From NCBI GenBank assembly GCA_947487835.1, contig CANKXX010000002.1:558001-622000 (forward strand): 64,000 bases of DNA, in the 5' to 3' direction. Origin of the DNA: an uncultured Microbacteriaceae bacterium. Lineage in GTDB: Bacteria > Actinomycetota > Actinomycetes > Actinomycetales > Microbacteriaceae. The position numbers and the translations under genes are program-made. Position 1 is the first letter of the stretch; every line of letters begins with the position of its first letter. A model generated the notes under the pieces. That model searched no databases, was not told where the DNA came from, and saw nothing but the letters and a program-made list of their open reading frames with translations. This document shows, piece by piece, positions 55,770 to 63,921 of the stretch.

Positions 55770-58397
55770 ATGACCCCCGCGCCGGGCGGTATCCGAACGC
55801 CCGATCAACGGCTCCGCGTCTTCGTCAGCTCGACGCTCAAAGAGCTGGCGCCGGAGCGCGCCGCCGCTCGCCTCGCCATCGAGCGTCTGCACCTCGCGCC
55901 CGTGATGTTCGAGCTCGGTGCGCGGCCGCATCCGCCCCGCGAGCTCTACCGCGCCTATCTGCGGCAGAGCGACGTCTTCGTCGGCCTCTACGCCGAGCGG
56001 TACGGCTGGGTGGCCCCGGGCGAGACGGTGTCCGGGCTCGAGGACGAGTACAACCTGGCCGGGTCACTGCCCAAGCTCATCTACATCCGGGAACCGGCTG
56101 CGGCCCGCGAGCCCCGCCTCACCGAGCTGCTCGGCCGGGTCCGCGACGACGACACGACGTCGTTCAAGTACTACTCGACGCCGCGCGAGCTGCGCGCCCT
56201 GCTCGAGGTCGACCTCGCCATCCTGCTCGCCGACCGCTTCGACCAGAGCAGGCCGGCGGCGGTGGAGGCAGCGGTCGTGGAGCCCGCGCCTCTGGAGAAG
56301 GGGCCGCACGACCTGCTGGACCGCGACGTCGCCGTGCTGCCCGCCCCGCTGACCGCGCTCCTCGGGCGCGAGCGGGAGCTCGACGAGGTGGAGCGCCTGC
56401 TCGCCCGGCCCTCCGTGCGGCTCGTCACCCTGCTCGGCTCCGGCGGCATCGGCAAGAGCAGGCTGGCCGTGGAAGTGGCGTCCCGGGCGCGGGCGCGGGG
56501 TGACGCGGAGGTCGCCTTCGTCGACCTGACTCCCGTGCAGCGCGCCGCGCTCGTGCCGAACGTGATCGCCGAGGCGCTCGGCGTGCTCGACACGGGCGAC
56601 CAGCCGCTCGAGCACAAGCTGAAGACCGCGCTCCGCTCCCGGCGGATGCTCGTGGTCGTCGACAACTTCGAGCAGGTGCTCGACGCCGCGCCCGTGCTCA
56701 CGACGCTGCTGGCCGCCGCGCCGGAGGTGAAGTTCCTGGTGACGAGCCGCACGCTGCTGCGGGTGTCCGGGGAGCACGCCGTCGACGTCGGACCGCTCGA
56801 GCTTCCGGGACCGTCGCGGATCGTCACGCCCGAGCAGGCCCTCGAGTCACCGTCGGTCGCGCTGTTCGTCGAGCGGGCCCGCGCGGTGAAGCCCGACTTC
56901 GCGGTGACGGCGGACAACGCCGCCGCGCTCGCCGCGATCAGCGTTGCGCTGGACGGGGTGCCGCTGGCCCTCGAGCTGGCCGCCGCCCGCATCCGGATGC
57001 TGCCGCCGGCCGCGATCCTCGCGCGCCTCGACCGCGGGCTGGCGCTGCTCGCCGGCGGCGCCCGGGACCTCCCCGCCCGGCAGCAGACGCTGCGCAGCAC
57101 CATCGAGTGGAGCACGCAGCTCCTCGACGAGCCGGAGCGCCGGCTGCTCGCCCAGCTCGGCGTGTTCGCGGGCGGCTTCTCGCTCGAGGCCGTCGAGGCC
57201 GTGGCGGAGGGGGTGCCGAGCGTCGGCGGCGACCCGGTGCTCGGCCTCGGCATCCTGGTGGACAACTCGCTCGTGCGCGAGCAGGACCGCGCCGGACGCC
57301 CCATCTACTCCCTGCTCGCCACGGTGCGCGAGTACGCACTCGAGCAGCTCGCGGAGCGCGGCGAGCTCGACGCCGCGAGGTCCGCTCACGCGCGGTACTT
57401 CCTGAGCCTCGCCCGCTCCGTCGATGCCCGGCTCAAGGACGCCCGGCAGCGCGAGGCCATCGGGCTGCTCAACGACGAGCGCGACAACCTGCGGGCGACC
57501 GCGCGGTACCTGCTCGACGAGGGCAGGTACGCCGAGATCGCCGAGTTCGCCTGGCACCTCATCGTCTACTGGTGGGTGGGCGGACTGCTCGGCGAGGTGC
57601 GCGTCTGGATGGACGAGGTGCTGAGCGGGACGGACGGCTCGTCCGACCGGATACGCGCCATCGCCCTCTACTTCACGCGCTCGATCACGCTGTGGCAGGG
57701 CCCCAACGAGTGGGTGGTGCCCGGCCTCACGGAGAGCGTCGAGCTGTTCCGGCGGGAGCGGGACGCGTCCGGCGAGGGACTCGCGCTGCTCTTCCTCGCG
57801 CTGGCGCTGCTCGCCGGCTCGTCGCCCGACCTCGGCCGCGCAGAGGAGAGCCTCGAGCGGAGCGTCTCGGTGCTCCGGGACTCCGGCGACGGCTGGGGCG
57901 AGGCGATGGCGCTCGTCACCCTCGGCCGCGTCTCGCTGCTGCAGAAGGCCGTGCGGCGCGCCGTCGAGCGCTTCGACACGGCCCTCGCGCTCGCGCGCGG
58001 CCGGCGGGACGACCTCGGGATCACCATCGCGCTGCAGCACCTGGGCTGGGCGAAGCTCGTGTCCGGCCGGGTGGACGAGGCGCGCGCCTCGTTCGAGGAG
58101 AGCCTCGCGGTCGCCGCGCAGCTCGGTCACACGGAGGGCGTCGCCTTCGGTCTCGAGGGTCTCACCGCCATCGCAGCGGAGGAGCGCGACGTTCCCCGCG
58201 CGGGGCGCCTGCTCGGCGCATCCGAGGCCCTGCGGCGGCAGTCGGGCCTGGCGAGCGCCACCTCGTTCTCGTTCCATCAGCACTACCTGGCGCCCCTGCT
58301 CGGCGGGGAGGAGTCGCCCGACCTGCAGCGGGTGCGCAGCGAGGGCGAGGAGCTGTCGATCGACGAGGCCGTCGTGTTCGCGCTCGAGGGCCGCTGA
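55770..58397 (+). CDS. DUF4062-STAND ATPase with TPR-like repeats
   Basis: An 875-residue soluble protein. Residues about 14-100 are a DUF4062 domain with the hallmark VFVSSTLKELAPER and LYAERYGWVAPGE. A STAND NTPase follows, with Walker A LLGSGGIGKS (G223-S230), Walker B VVVDNFEQV (D298), and a GLPLALELA-like motif (GVPLALELAAARIR). A winged-helix and TPR-type helical repeat region spans about 470-860. The layout is that of NLR-like signalling ATPases and of AfsR/BTAD regulators, but no DNA-binding domain is visible. The trigger and effector are unknown. ATG 55770 has a CAGAAT -10 six bases upstream. Confidence 0.85.
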   Translation: MTPAPGGIRTPDQRLRVFVSSTLKELAPERAAARLAIERLHLAPVMFELGARPHPPRELYRAYLRQSDVFVGLYAERYGWVAPGETVSGLEDEYNLAGSLPKLIYIREPAAAREPRLTELLGRVRDDDTTSFKYYSTPRELRALLEVDLAILLADRFDQSRPAAVEAAVVEPAPLEKGPHDLLDRDVAVLPAPLTALLGRERELDEVERLLARPSVRLVTLLGSGGIGKSRLAVEVASRARARGDAEVAFVDLTPVQRAALVPNVIAEALGVLDTGDQPLEHKLKTALRSRRMLVVVDNFEQVLDAAPVLTTLLAAAPEVKFLVTSRTLLRVSGEHAVDVGPLELPGPSRIVTPEQALESPSVALFVERARAVKPDFAVTADNAAALAAISVALDGVPLALELAAARIRMLPPAAILARLDRGLALLAGGARDLPARQQTLRSTIEWSTQLLDEPERRLLAQLGVFAGGFSLEAVEAVAEGVPSVGGDPVLGLGILVDNSLVREQDRAGRPIYSLLATVREYALEQLAERGELDAARSAHARYFLSLARSVDARLKDARQREAIGLLNDERDNLRATARYLLDEGRYAEIAEFAWHLIVYWWVGGLLGEVRVWMDEVLSGTDGSSDRIRAIALYFTRSITLWQGPNEWVVPGLTESVELFRRERDASGEGLALLFLALALLAGSSPDLGRAEESLERSVSVLRDSGDGWGEAMALVTLGRVSLLQKAVRRAVERFDTALALARGRRDDLGITIALQHLGWAKLVSGRVDEARASFEESLAVAAQLGHTEGVAFGLEGLTAIAAEERDVPRAGRLLGASEALRRQSGLASATSFSFHQHYLAPLLGGEESPDLQRVRSEGEELSIDEAVVFALEGR

Positions 58398-58540
58398 CCC
58401 GAGACCGCTTCGCGGACCGCGGCTCTCACCGGGCATGGGCGGTCGACGGCTCGCGACAGCTCGTGACGGTGCGCGACAGGGGGGCCTCACGGTGGCGGTA
58501 ATCTGTCCCGAGTGACGGCAGCGGTGCGGGACGGCGGAGC

Positions 58541-59950
58541 GTGAGCGGGGAGACCCGCGCGAGGGCGACGGCGGTGCTCGTGGCCGCGGCACTCTTCATG
58601 GAGTTGCTCGACGGCACGATCCTGGTCACGGCCGCGCCGCGTATCGCCGCGGACTTCGGCGTGCAGTCGGCCGACGTGAACGTCGTGATGACCGCCTACC
58701 TCATTGCGGTGGCCTGCTCGATCCCGCTCGGCGGCTGGCTTGCATCCCGGCTCGGCGCCCGCGTGGTGTTCTGCACCTCGGTCGCGGTGTTCACGGTCGC
58801 ATCCCTGCTCTGCGCACTGAGCGGCGACCTGGTCAGCCTGACCCTCGCGCGCGTCCTGCAGGGACTTGCCGGCGGCATGATGGTGCCGGTCGGCAGGCTC
58901 GTGGTGCTGCGGAACACGGACAAGGCGGGGCTGGTGCGGGCGATCGCCGTGCTGACCTGGCCGTCGCTGCTCGCGCCGGTGATAGCCCCGGTGATCGGCG
59001 GCTTCCTCACCACGATCGCCGGCTGGCAGTCGATCTTCTTCGTGAACCTGCCGATCGGGCTCGCCCTGCTCGTCGCCGCGCTCCTGGTCGTGCGCGACGT
59101 GAACGCCCCGCCCGCGCGGCCCCTCGACCTCCCCGGGCTCGCCCTGTGCACGCTCACCGTGCTCGTGCTCCTCGTCGCGCTCGAGCTCGCGCACTCGGGC
59201 CACCCCGTGCTCCCCGTGCTGCTGCTGATCGTCGGCCTGGCGCTCGGGGCGGCATCCGTCGCGTGGCTGCTGCGCCGGGCGAACCCGCTGCTCGACCTCC
59301 GGATCTTCCGCGTGCCGACGTTCCGCGTGACGAACTCCGGCGGCTTCGTGTTCCGCCTCGTGATCAGCGCCGTGCCGTTCGTGCTCCCGCTGCTGTTCCA
59401 GGACGGCTTCGGCTGGTCGCCCATCGAGGCGGGCATCGCCGTCACGGCGCTGTTCCTCGGCAACGTCACGGTGAAGCCCATCACCACGCCGCTGATGCGG
59501 AGGTTCGGCTTCCGCGCCGTGCTGATCGGTGCGGTGTCCGGAAGCATCCTTGCGCTGGCGCTCTTCGGACTGGTCGGTCCCGCCCTGCCGGTGCCGCTCA
59601 TCTGGGCGCTCGCGTACGCGAGCGGCGCGGCGCGGTCGATCGGCTTCAGCGCGTACAACTCCATCCAGTTCGCGGACGTGCACGCCGAGGACCTCACCAA
59701 CGCGAACACGCTGTCGGCCACGCTGTCGGAGCTGTCCGCCGCGCTCGGCATCGCGATCGCGGCCACCTCGCTGCGCTTCCTGACCGGCCCGGGTGAGGCG
59801 GCGGGGAACCCGCTGCTGGCCTACCACGGCACGTTCCTCGCGCTCGCGGTGCTGCTCGTGATCAGCCTGGTGAGCGCGGTCCGCCTGTCGGCCGACGCCG
59901 GGGACCACGTGAGCCGCGCGCCGCGCCCGGTGTCGCGCAGCCGGTCCTGA
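58541..59950 (+). CDS. DHA2-type MFS drug transporter
   Basis: A 469-residue transporter with 13-14 membrane segments. Motif D1 LDGTILVTAAPRIAADF is near residue 24 and motif A GGWLASRLGARV near residue 66; both mark the EmrB/QacA group of proton-driven exporters. The substrate is unknown. GTG 58541 follows CGGAG. It follows the STAND gene by about 140 bp; a link between the two is possible but not shown. Confidence 0.88.
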   Translation: MSGETRARATAVLVAAALFMELLDGTILVTAAPRIAADFGVQSADVNVVMTAYLIAVACSIPLGGWLASRLGARVVFCTSVAVFTVASLLCALSGDLVSLTLARVLQGLAGGMMVPVGRLVVLRNTDKAGLVRAIAVLTWPSLLAPVIAPVIGGFLTTIAGWQSIFFVNLPIGLALLVAALLVVRDVNAPPARPLDLPGLALCTLTVLVLLVALELAHSGHPVLPVLLLIVGLALGAASVAWLLRRANPLLDLRIFRVPTFRVTNSGGFVFRLVISAVPFVLPLLFQDGFGWSPIEAGIAVTALFLGNVTVKPITTPLMRRFGFRAVLIGAVSGSILALALFGLVGPALPVPLIWALAYASGAARSIGFSAYNSIQFADVHAEDLTNANTLSATLSELSAALGIAIAATSLRFLTGPGEAAGNPLLAYHGTFLALAVLLVISLVSAVRLSADAGDHVSRAPRPVSRSRS

Positions 59951-59976
59951 GCCGCGTCCGTGTTCGTGATGCGCCG

Positions 59977-60636
59977 GTGAGGTACGACCCCGACGTCGAC
60001 GTGTGGAAGCCGCTGCGCCCGGCCGAGGTCGCCGCGCTCCTGCGCGCCTGCAGCGCGCGGTGGTGGCTCAGCGGGGGATGCGGCATCGACGCCTGGCTCG
60101 GGCGGGCCACCCGCGAGCACGGCGACATCGACGTGAGCGTGCTGCGCGCGGACTGGACGGTCCTCGCCGCCGCCCTGCCGGCACGGCTGGAGCCGTTCGC
60201 CGCCGTGGACGGGGAGCTGTCCCCGCTGCCGGGCGGACCGGCGCCAAACGCGGTGCACAACATCTGGATCCGGGGCGCGGACACCGGCCGCTGGGTGCTG
60301 CAGGTGAACCTCGAGGAGGGCGACGACCGGGTGTGGCGCTACCGGCGCGACCCGACTGTCTCGCGCGCGTGGTCGCATGTGGTCGGAAGTGTCGGCGATC
60401 TGCCGGTGGGCAACCCGGCGGTGCAACTGCTCTGGAAGGCGGTCGCACCGGTGCCGAAGGACGCCGCCGACCTCACCGCGGTGCTCCCCGCGCTGACTCT
60501 CGAGGACCGCGCGTGGCTCGCCGGGGCCGTCGCCCGTGCGCATCCCGACTCGCCGTGGCGCGCGCTGCTCGACGAGGCGGCGAGCGACGGGGCCTTCGGC
60601 GGCCCGGAGCGTGACATCCGGAAGCTACGTGGCTGA
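59977..60636 (+). CDS. Nucleotidyltransferase-fold protein (aminoglycoside-resistance-like)
   Basis: A 219-residue protein with the Aminoglyc_resit-type nucleotidyltransferase core WWLSGGCGIDAWLGRATREH followed by DIDVSVLR: the GG, and the Asp pair D-x-D, are the expected nucleotide and metal sites. The rest has few recognisable residues. Many actinobacterial proteins of this type are not proven resistance enzymes. It lies 26 bp after the MFS gene and overlaps the convergent membrane gene by 12 bp. Confidence 0.75.
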   Translation: MRYDPDVDVWKPLRPAEVAALLRACSARWWLSGGCGIDAWLGRATREHGDIDVSVLRADWTVLAAALPARLEPFAAVDGELSPLPGGPAPNAVHNIWIRGADTGRWVLQVNLEEGDDRVWRYRRDPTVSRAWSHVVGSVGDLPVGNPAVQLLWKAVAPVPKDAADLTAVLPALTLEDRAWLAGAVARAHPDSPWRALLDEAASDGAFGGPERDIRKLRG

Positions 60637-60873
60637 CCCTCCTGGGGCCGGGACTGCGGAACGGCGCCCGACGAACAGCCAGGCGAGCGGCCCGAGCACG
60701 GGGACGAGGATCGCGACGAGCGTCCAGGCGAGGGACTGCGTCGGCGTCAGGCCCCTCGCCGCCCGAGCGAGCGACACCAGCGCGATCACCAGCAGCAGGG
60801 GCACGATCACGGCCGCAACGGTCCACGCGACGTCGTAGTCCGTCGGGACGAGCGGGTTGCTGGGATCAGGCAT
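60625..60873 (-). CDS. Small PLDc_N-type membrane protein
   Basis: An 82-residue protein with two membrane helices (about residues 16-36 and 47-66) and the PLDc_N pattern SLAWTLVAILVPVLGPLAW. Such small proteins are common in actinobacteria and of unknown role. Its stop overlaps the convergent nucleotidyltransferase gene by 12 bp. Confidence 0.75.
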   Translation of the reverse strand: MPDPSNPLVPTDYDVAWTVAAVIVPLLLVIALVSLARAARGLTPTQSLAWTLVAILVPVLGPLAWLFVGRRSAVPAPGGSAT

Positions 60874-60881
60874 GCCTCACC

Positions 60882-61679
60882 CTAGTGGTGGGAATGCCGC
60901 GGGTGCCCGTCCCTGGGGGCGGCGTCGGTGGCGGCGTTGCCCAGGTCGTCATCGCAGCCCGCGCGGATGCGCGACCACTGCGCGGTCGGGCGCCCGTCCT
61001 GGCGCATCTGACCGCCGCGGGCATCCCAGTGCTGCGGCCAGCCCTCGGGGGAGTCCTCCCAGAACTCCTGCCTGCCGTAGACGGTGCGGTCGAGCAGCGC
61101 CCACGACGGGGCCATGATCTCGTTGCCGCGGCCGGTGGTCCAGTAGGTCTCGAACACGCGGTCGCCGCGCCTGAGGTAGCTGACGAGGGTACCGAAGCCC
61201 CGGCCGGCGGTCAGCTGGTCGAGCGACTCCTCGGGCACCGAGTACCAGGGCATCGCCCAGGCCATGAAGTCGCGGTACCGCGCGCTCTCCTCGTAGGGCC
61301 CCTCGCAGAACGTCGCGTATGTGACGTCCCGCGAGTGCAGGTAGGACAGTTCGGTGACGTGCGTCGTCGAGAAGGTGCAGCCTTCGCACTGCTCGGCGGC
61401 CGGCTGCCCGGTGTGCCACATCTGGAAGTACGCGATCAGCTGCGACCGGCCCTCGAACACCTCGAGCAGAGGTACTGGGCCACCCGCGCCGATCACGGTC
61501 GCGGTCGCATCGACCTCCACCATCGGCAGCCGCCGCCGCTCGGCCGCGAGCGCATCGCCCGCCCGGGTGTGCGCCTTCTCTCTCACGAGGAGTTCGTCGA
61601 TCTGCGCCTGCCAGGTCGCCCGGTCGGCGACCGGCGGAAGGGCTTCGTTGCCCGCTGCCGTTTCGGTCATGGGCACCAT
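60882..61679 (-). CDS. DUF899 thioredoxin-like protein
   Basis: A 265-residue protein of the DUF899 family. LPMVEVDATATVIGAGGPVPLLEVFEGRSQ leads into a thioredoxin-like region with YFQMWHTGQ and CEGCTFS (C-x-x-C near residue 100). VTYATFCEGPYEES and GDRVFETYWTTGRGNE are also typical. The function is not established. ATG 61679 has GGAGG 8 bp upstream; ATG 61670 is an alternative. The His-rich C-terminus (PRHSHH) may bind metal. Confidence 0.85.
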   Translation of the reverse strand: MVPMTETAAGNEALPPVADRATWQAQIDELLVREKAHTRAGDALAAERRRLPMVEVDATATVIGAGGPVPLLEVFEGRSQLIAYFQMWHTGQPAAEQCEGCTFSTTHVTELSYLHSRDVTYATFCEGPYEESARYRDFMAWAMPWYSVPEESLDQLTAGRGFGTLVSYLRRGDRVFETYWTTGRGNEIMAPSWALLDRTVYGRQEFWEDSPEGWPQHWDARGGQMRQDGRPTAQWSRIRAGCDDDLGNAATDAAPRDGHPRHSHH

Positions 61680-61725
61680 CTAGCCCGCCTCCGAAGCCGC
61701 GCGCAAGAGGCACGCGCGGGGTCTG

Positions 61726-62127
61726 CTACCGATTCAGCAGTTCGACCTCGGCGATGAGGTCGAGGCGGCTCAGCAGGAGGTCACCGGCACCCGCCATGCT
61801 CGCCAGCGCGTGCAGTGCGACGACCGCGGCGATCACCACGCACAGGACGACCTGCGGAAGCAGGGCCTGATCCGTGCGTCGCCGCCAGCGCGCGAGCGTG
61901 ATCCCGAGCACGGCGAGTGCGGAGAGAATCGCGATGGTCTGACCCACGACGGTGGCGAACGCCATCCGGATCGCGCTGTCCACCGTCAGCGGGCCGTAGC
62001 TGTTGAGGAGCGCCGTGAGCAGGAAGGGGACGAGCAGCACGCCGCTCATCAGGATGCCGAGTCGGTCGATCTCGTAACGGCGGCGCACGGCCGTGTTGGG
62101 AGGCTCGTGCGCGATCGACGCCGTCAT
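61726..62127 (-). CDS. Hypothetical membrane protein
   Basis: A 133-residue protein that I do not recognise. It has three membrane segments at about 26-46, 53-75 and 87-110, with a basic RRRYEIDRLG at the inner start and RRRTDQ between the second and third. It lies 47 bp after the DUF899 start on the same strand. No function is assigned. Confidence 0.6.
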   Translation of the reverse strand: MTASIAHEPPNTAVRRRYEIDRLGILMSGVLLVPFLLTALLNSYGPLTVDSAIRMAFATVVGQTIAILSALAVLGITLARWRRRTDQALLPQVVLCVVIAAVVALHALASMAGAGDLLLSRLDLIAEVELLNR

Positions 62128-62175
62128 GGGTCGACCATAGCGGCCGCAACGCGGCCGCGGGAGAAACTCGTTCCC

Positions 62176-62269
62176 GTCCCCTTCGACGCGCTCAGGGACC
62201 GTGTGGTGCGTCCCTTCGACAGGCGCACTGGACTCATATGGTGCGCCCTTTCCACAGGCTCAGGGACCG
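62176..62269 (-). repeat. Family A repeats, three degenerate copies
   Basis: GTCCCCTTCGACGCGCTCAG (62176 on), GTCCCTTCGACAGGCGCACT (about 62210) and CCTTTCCACAGGCTCAGGGA (about 62247) are altered copies, all in the reverse orientation to the 5164 array. They lie downstream of the DUF222-HNH gene. Confidence 0.75.
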
Positions 62270-62311
62270 TATGGTCCCGAAGGCGTGCGAGCGCGCGGGG
62301 AGCCGACCCCA

Positions 62312-62337
62312 CGGTCGCTGAGCTTGTCGAAGCGACG
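62312..62337 (+). repeat. Family A variant with GTCGCT/AGCGAC arms
   Basis: GGTCGCTGAGCTTGTCGAAG plus CGACG. Both arms changed together (GTCCCT to GTCGCT, and AGGGAC to AGCGAC), so base pairing is kept. It lies 23 bp after the stop of the HNH gene. Confidence 0.82.
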
Positions 62338-62359
62338 CGACGTTCCTCGGGGGCGGAGG

Positions 62360-63748
62360 TCAGAACGGCGGTTCCTCCGGGAGCACCGCCTTCGCTCGGG
62401 TCGTCCGCCGGTCCGGCCTGCGAGTCGCGATCTGCGTCGCGGGTTCAATCTCGTACTCCCGGCCGCTCGGCGCGAGCCACCGCACTCTGCCGCCCCCGGC
62501 AGAGGTGGACGACCACCCGGTGTGGTGCTTGACCCGGTGATGCGACCGGCACAGGTGCACGAGGTTGCCGTAGTCGGTGCCGCCGCCGTACTGCCAGTCC
62601 GTGACGTGGTCCACGTCCGTTCTGGCGGCGTTCCGGTTGCAGCCGGGGAAGCGGCAGGTCTCGTCCCGCACTCGGAGCCAGGTGCGGAGGTCCTTCGGCA
62701 CCGCGTACCGGTCCCGCCCAACCGAGAGCACCGCTCCGGTTTCGGGGTGGGTGAGGATGCGGGTGAAGCTCGGCGCGCGTGCTGCGATGCGCCGGGCGGT
62801 GTCCGCGTCGATCGGTCCGTACCCCTCGAGCGTGCCTGGATCGTCGGAGCGGCCGAGGAGAGTGAGCACCGGGACCGTGACGAGCACGCGCGGGCGGATG
62901 CCGACCCCGATCGGGGAGTCGATGCGCCTCGTCGTCCTGTCCTCCACAGATTCCGTACCACCCGCGACTCCGGGTGCGGGTGCCGCAGTCGTGCCGTCGA
63001 GGAGCAGATCGGTGAAGGCGTCGGCCATGAGCTGCGTCCGCGTCCTCTCCTCCCCAGGTTCGCCCTTGAGGCCCTCGGCGATGTCGCGCAGCCGGTTCGC
63101 GATGCCCGTGACCTCAACCGCGGGGAGGTAGGCGTTGAGCCACGCCATGCCGTCCTTCGCGGGGCAGGTCTCGATGTGGCGGTCCGCCACCGATGCCTGG
63201 TGCCGCTCCTGGATGGATTCCGGGTGGAGGCGCTCGCGCAGCTCCCGGGTCGCCCGGTCGAGCTTGGGAACGGTGAGGTGCTCGGCCTTGGGTAGCACGG
63301 CCTCCTCGACCGCCGCCACACCCGCGGGCGGGAGGGTGGTGGTGTGGTCGATGAGGACCTGCGCGTGGCGGTAGCCGATCCGCCCCTGCCGCAGCGCTTC
63401 CTGGGTTGCGGGGAGGTCGTGCAGGAGGGCCTCGCTCTCGGCGATCAGCCGCTCGGCCGCCCGTTCGGAGACGCGCAGGGCGCAGGCGACCTCGGTGGTC
63501 AAAACCCGCCTCCCGGCGATCTTCGGGGACCAGCGCGGACCGCCGGTGCTGGGTACGGAGAGGTCGGTGGCCTCGGTCCAGAGGCGGGCGCGGTCGACGG
63601 CCTCGGCGCGGAGGGACTGGCCGAGCCGGATGATCCGCTCGGCCGCGGTGACGGCGTCGATCATCGCGAGGAACGTGTCGGTGGCCGCGCTCGGCGGCGG
63701 TGGTCCGTCGGGCGGGAGCGGGTCGGGTGCGGGGTGTCGTTCGGTCAT
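62360..63748 (-). CDS. DUF222-HNH endonuclease family protein
   Basis: A 462-residue protein. The N-terminal DUF222 domain covers about residues 25-330. The C-terminal HNH nuclease has CRFPGCNRNAARTDVDHVTDW and LCRSHHRVKHH, with DH, N and H residues expected to bind metal. This is the 13E12-type family, multi-copy in many actinobacteria and sometimes linked to mobile repeats. ATG 63748 is chosen, though GGAGG is only one base away. Upstream in-frame sequence is a translated family A repeat (VPEPVEG) and was excluded. Family A copies flank it on both sides. Confidence 0.85.
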   Translation of the reverse strand: MTERHPAPDPLPPDGPPPPSAATDTFLAMIDAVTAAERIIRLGQSLRAEAVDRARLWTEATDLSVPSTGGPRWSPKIAGRRVLTTEVACALRVSERAAERLIAESEALLHDLPATQEALRQGRIGYRHAQVLIDHTTTLPPAGVAAVEEAVLPKAEHLTVPKLDRATRELRERLHPESIQERHQASVADRHIETCPAKDGMAWLNAYLPAVEVTGIANRLRDIAEGLKGEPGEERTRTQLMADAFTDLLLDGTTAAPAPGVAGGTESVEDRTTRRIDSPIGVGIRPRVLVTVPVLTLLGRSDDPGTLEGYGPIDADTARRIAARAPSFTRILTHPETGAVLSVGRDRYAVPKDLRTWLRVRDETCRFPGCNRNAARTDVDHVTDWQYGGGTDYGNLVHLCRSHHRVKHHTGWSSTSAGGGRVRWLAPSGREYEIEPATQIATRRPDRRTTRAKAVLPEEPPF

Positions 63749-63830
63749 GCCTCCAGGGAAAACCGGGCCACCGACACCGAGTCCGCTGTTCCTGTGGACA
63801 ATGTGGGGAAATACGAGCGGGGCCTGTTGC

Positions 63831-63885
63831 GTCCCTTCGACAGGCTCAGGGACCGTGTTGCGTCCCTTCGACAAGCTCCGGACCG
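63831..63885 (-). repeat. Family A repeats, two copies
   Basis: GTCCCTTCGACAGGCTCAGG GACCG at about 63831-63855 and a decayed copy GTCCCTTCGACAAGCTCCGG at about 63862. Same orientation as the copies downstream of the HNH gene, so the HNH gene is bracketed. No gene is seen in the rest of 63749-63921. Confidence 0.85.
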
Positions 63886-63921
63886 TCACGCGCGCCCTAC
63901 GCAGGAGACGCGGGCGGCGGG

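Noticed and set aside
63749-63889. Longer N-terminus for the DUF222-HNH protein
   Set aside because: The extra residues include VPEPVEG, the translation of a family A repeat, so this is non-coding sequence read in frame.
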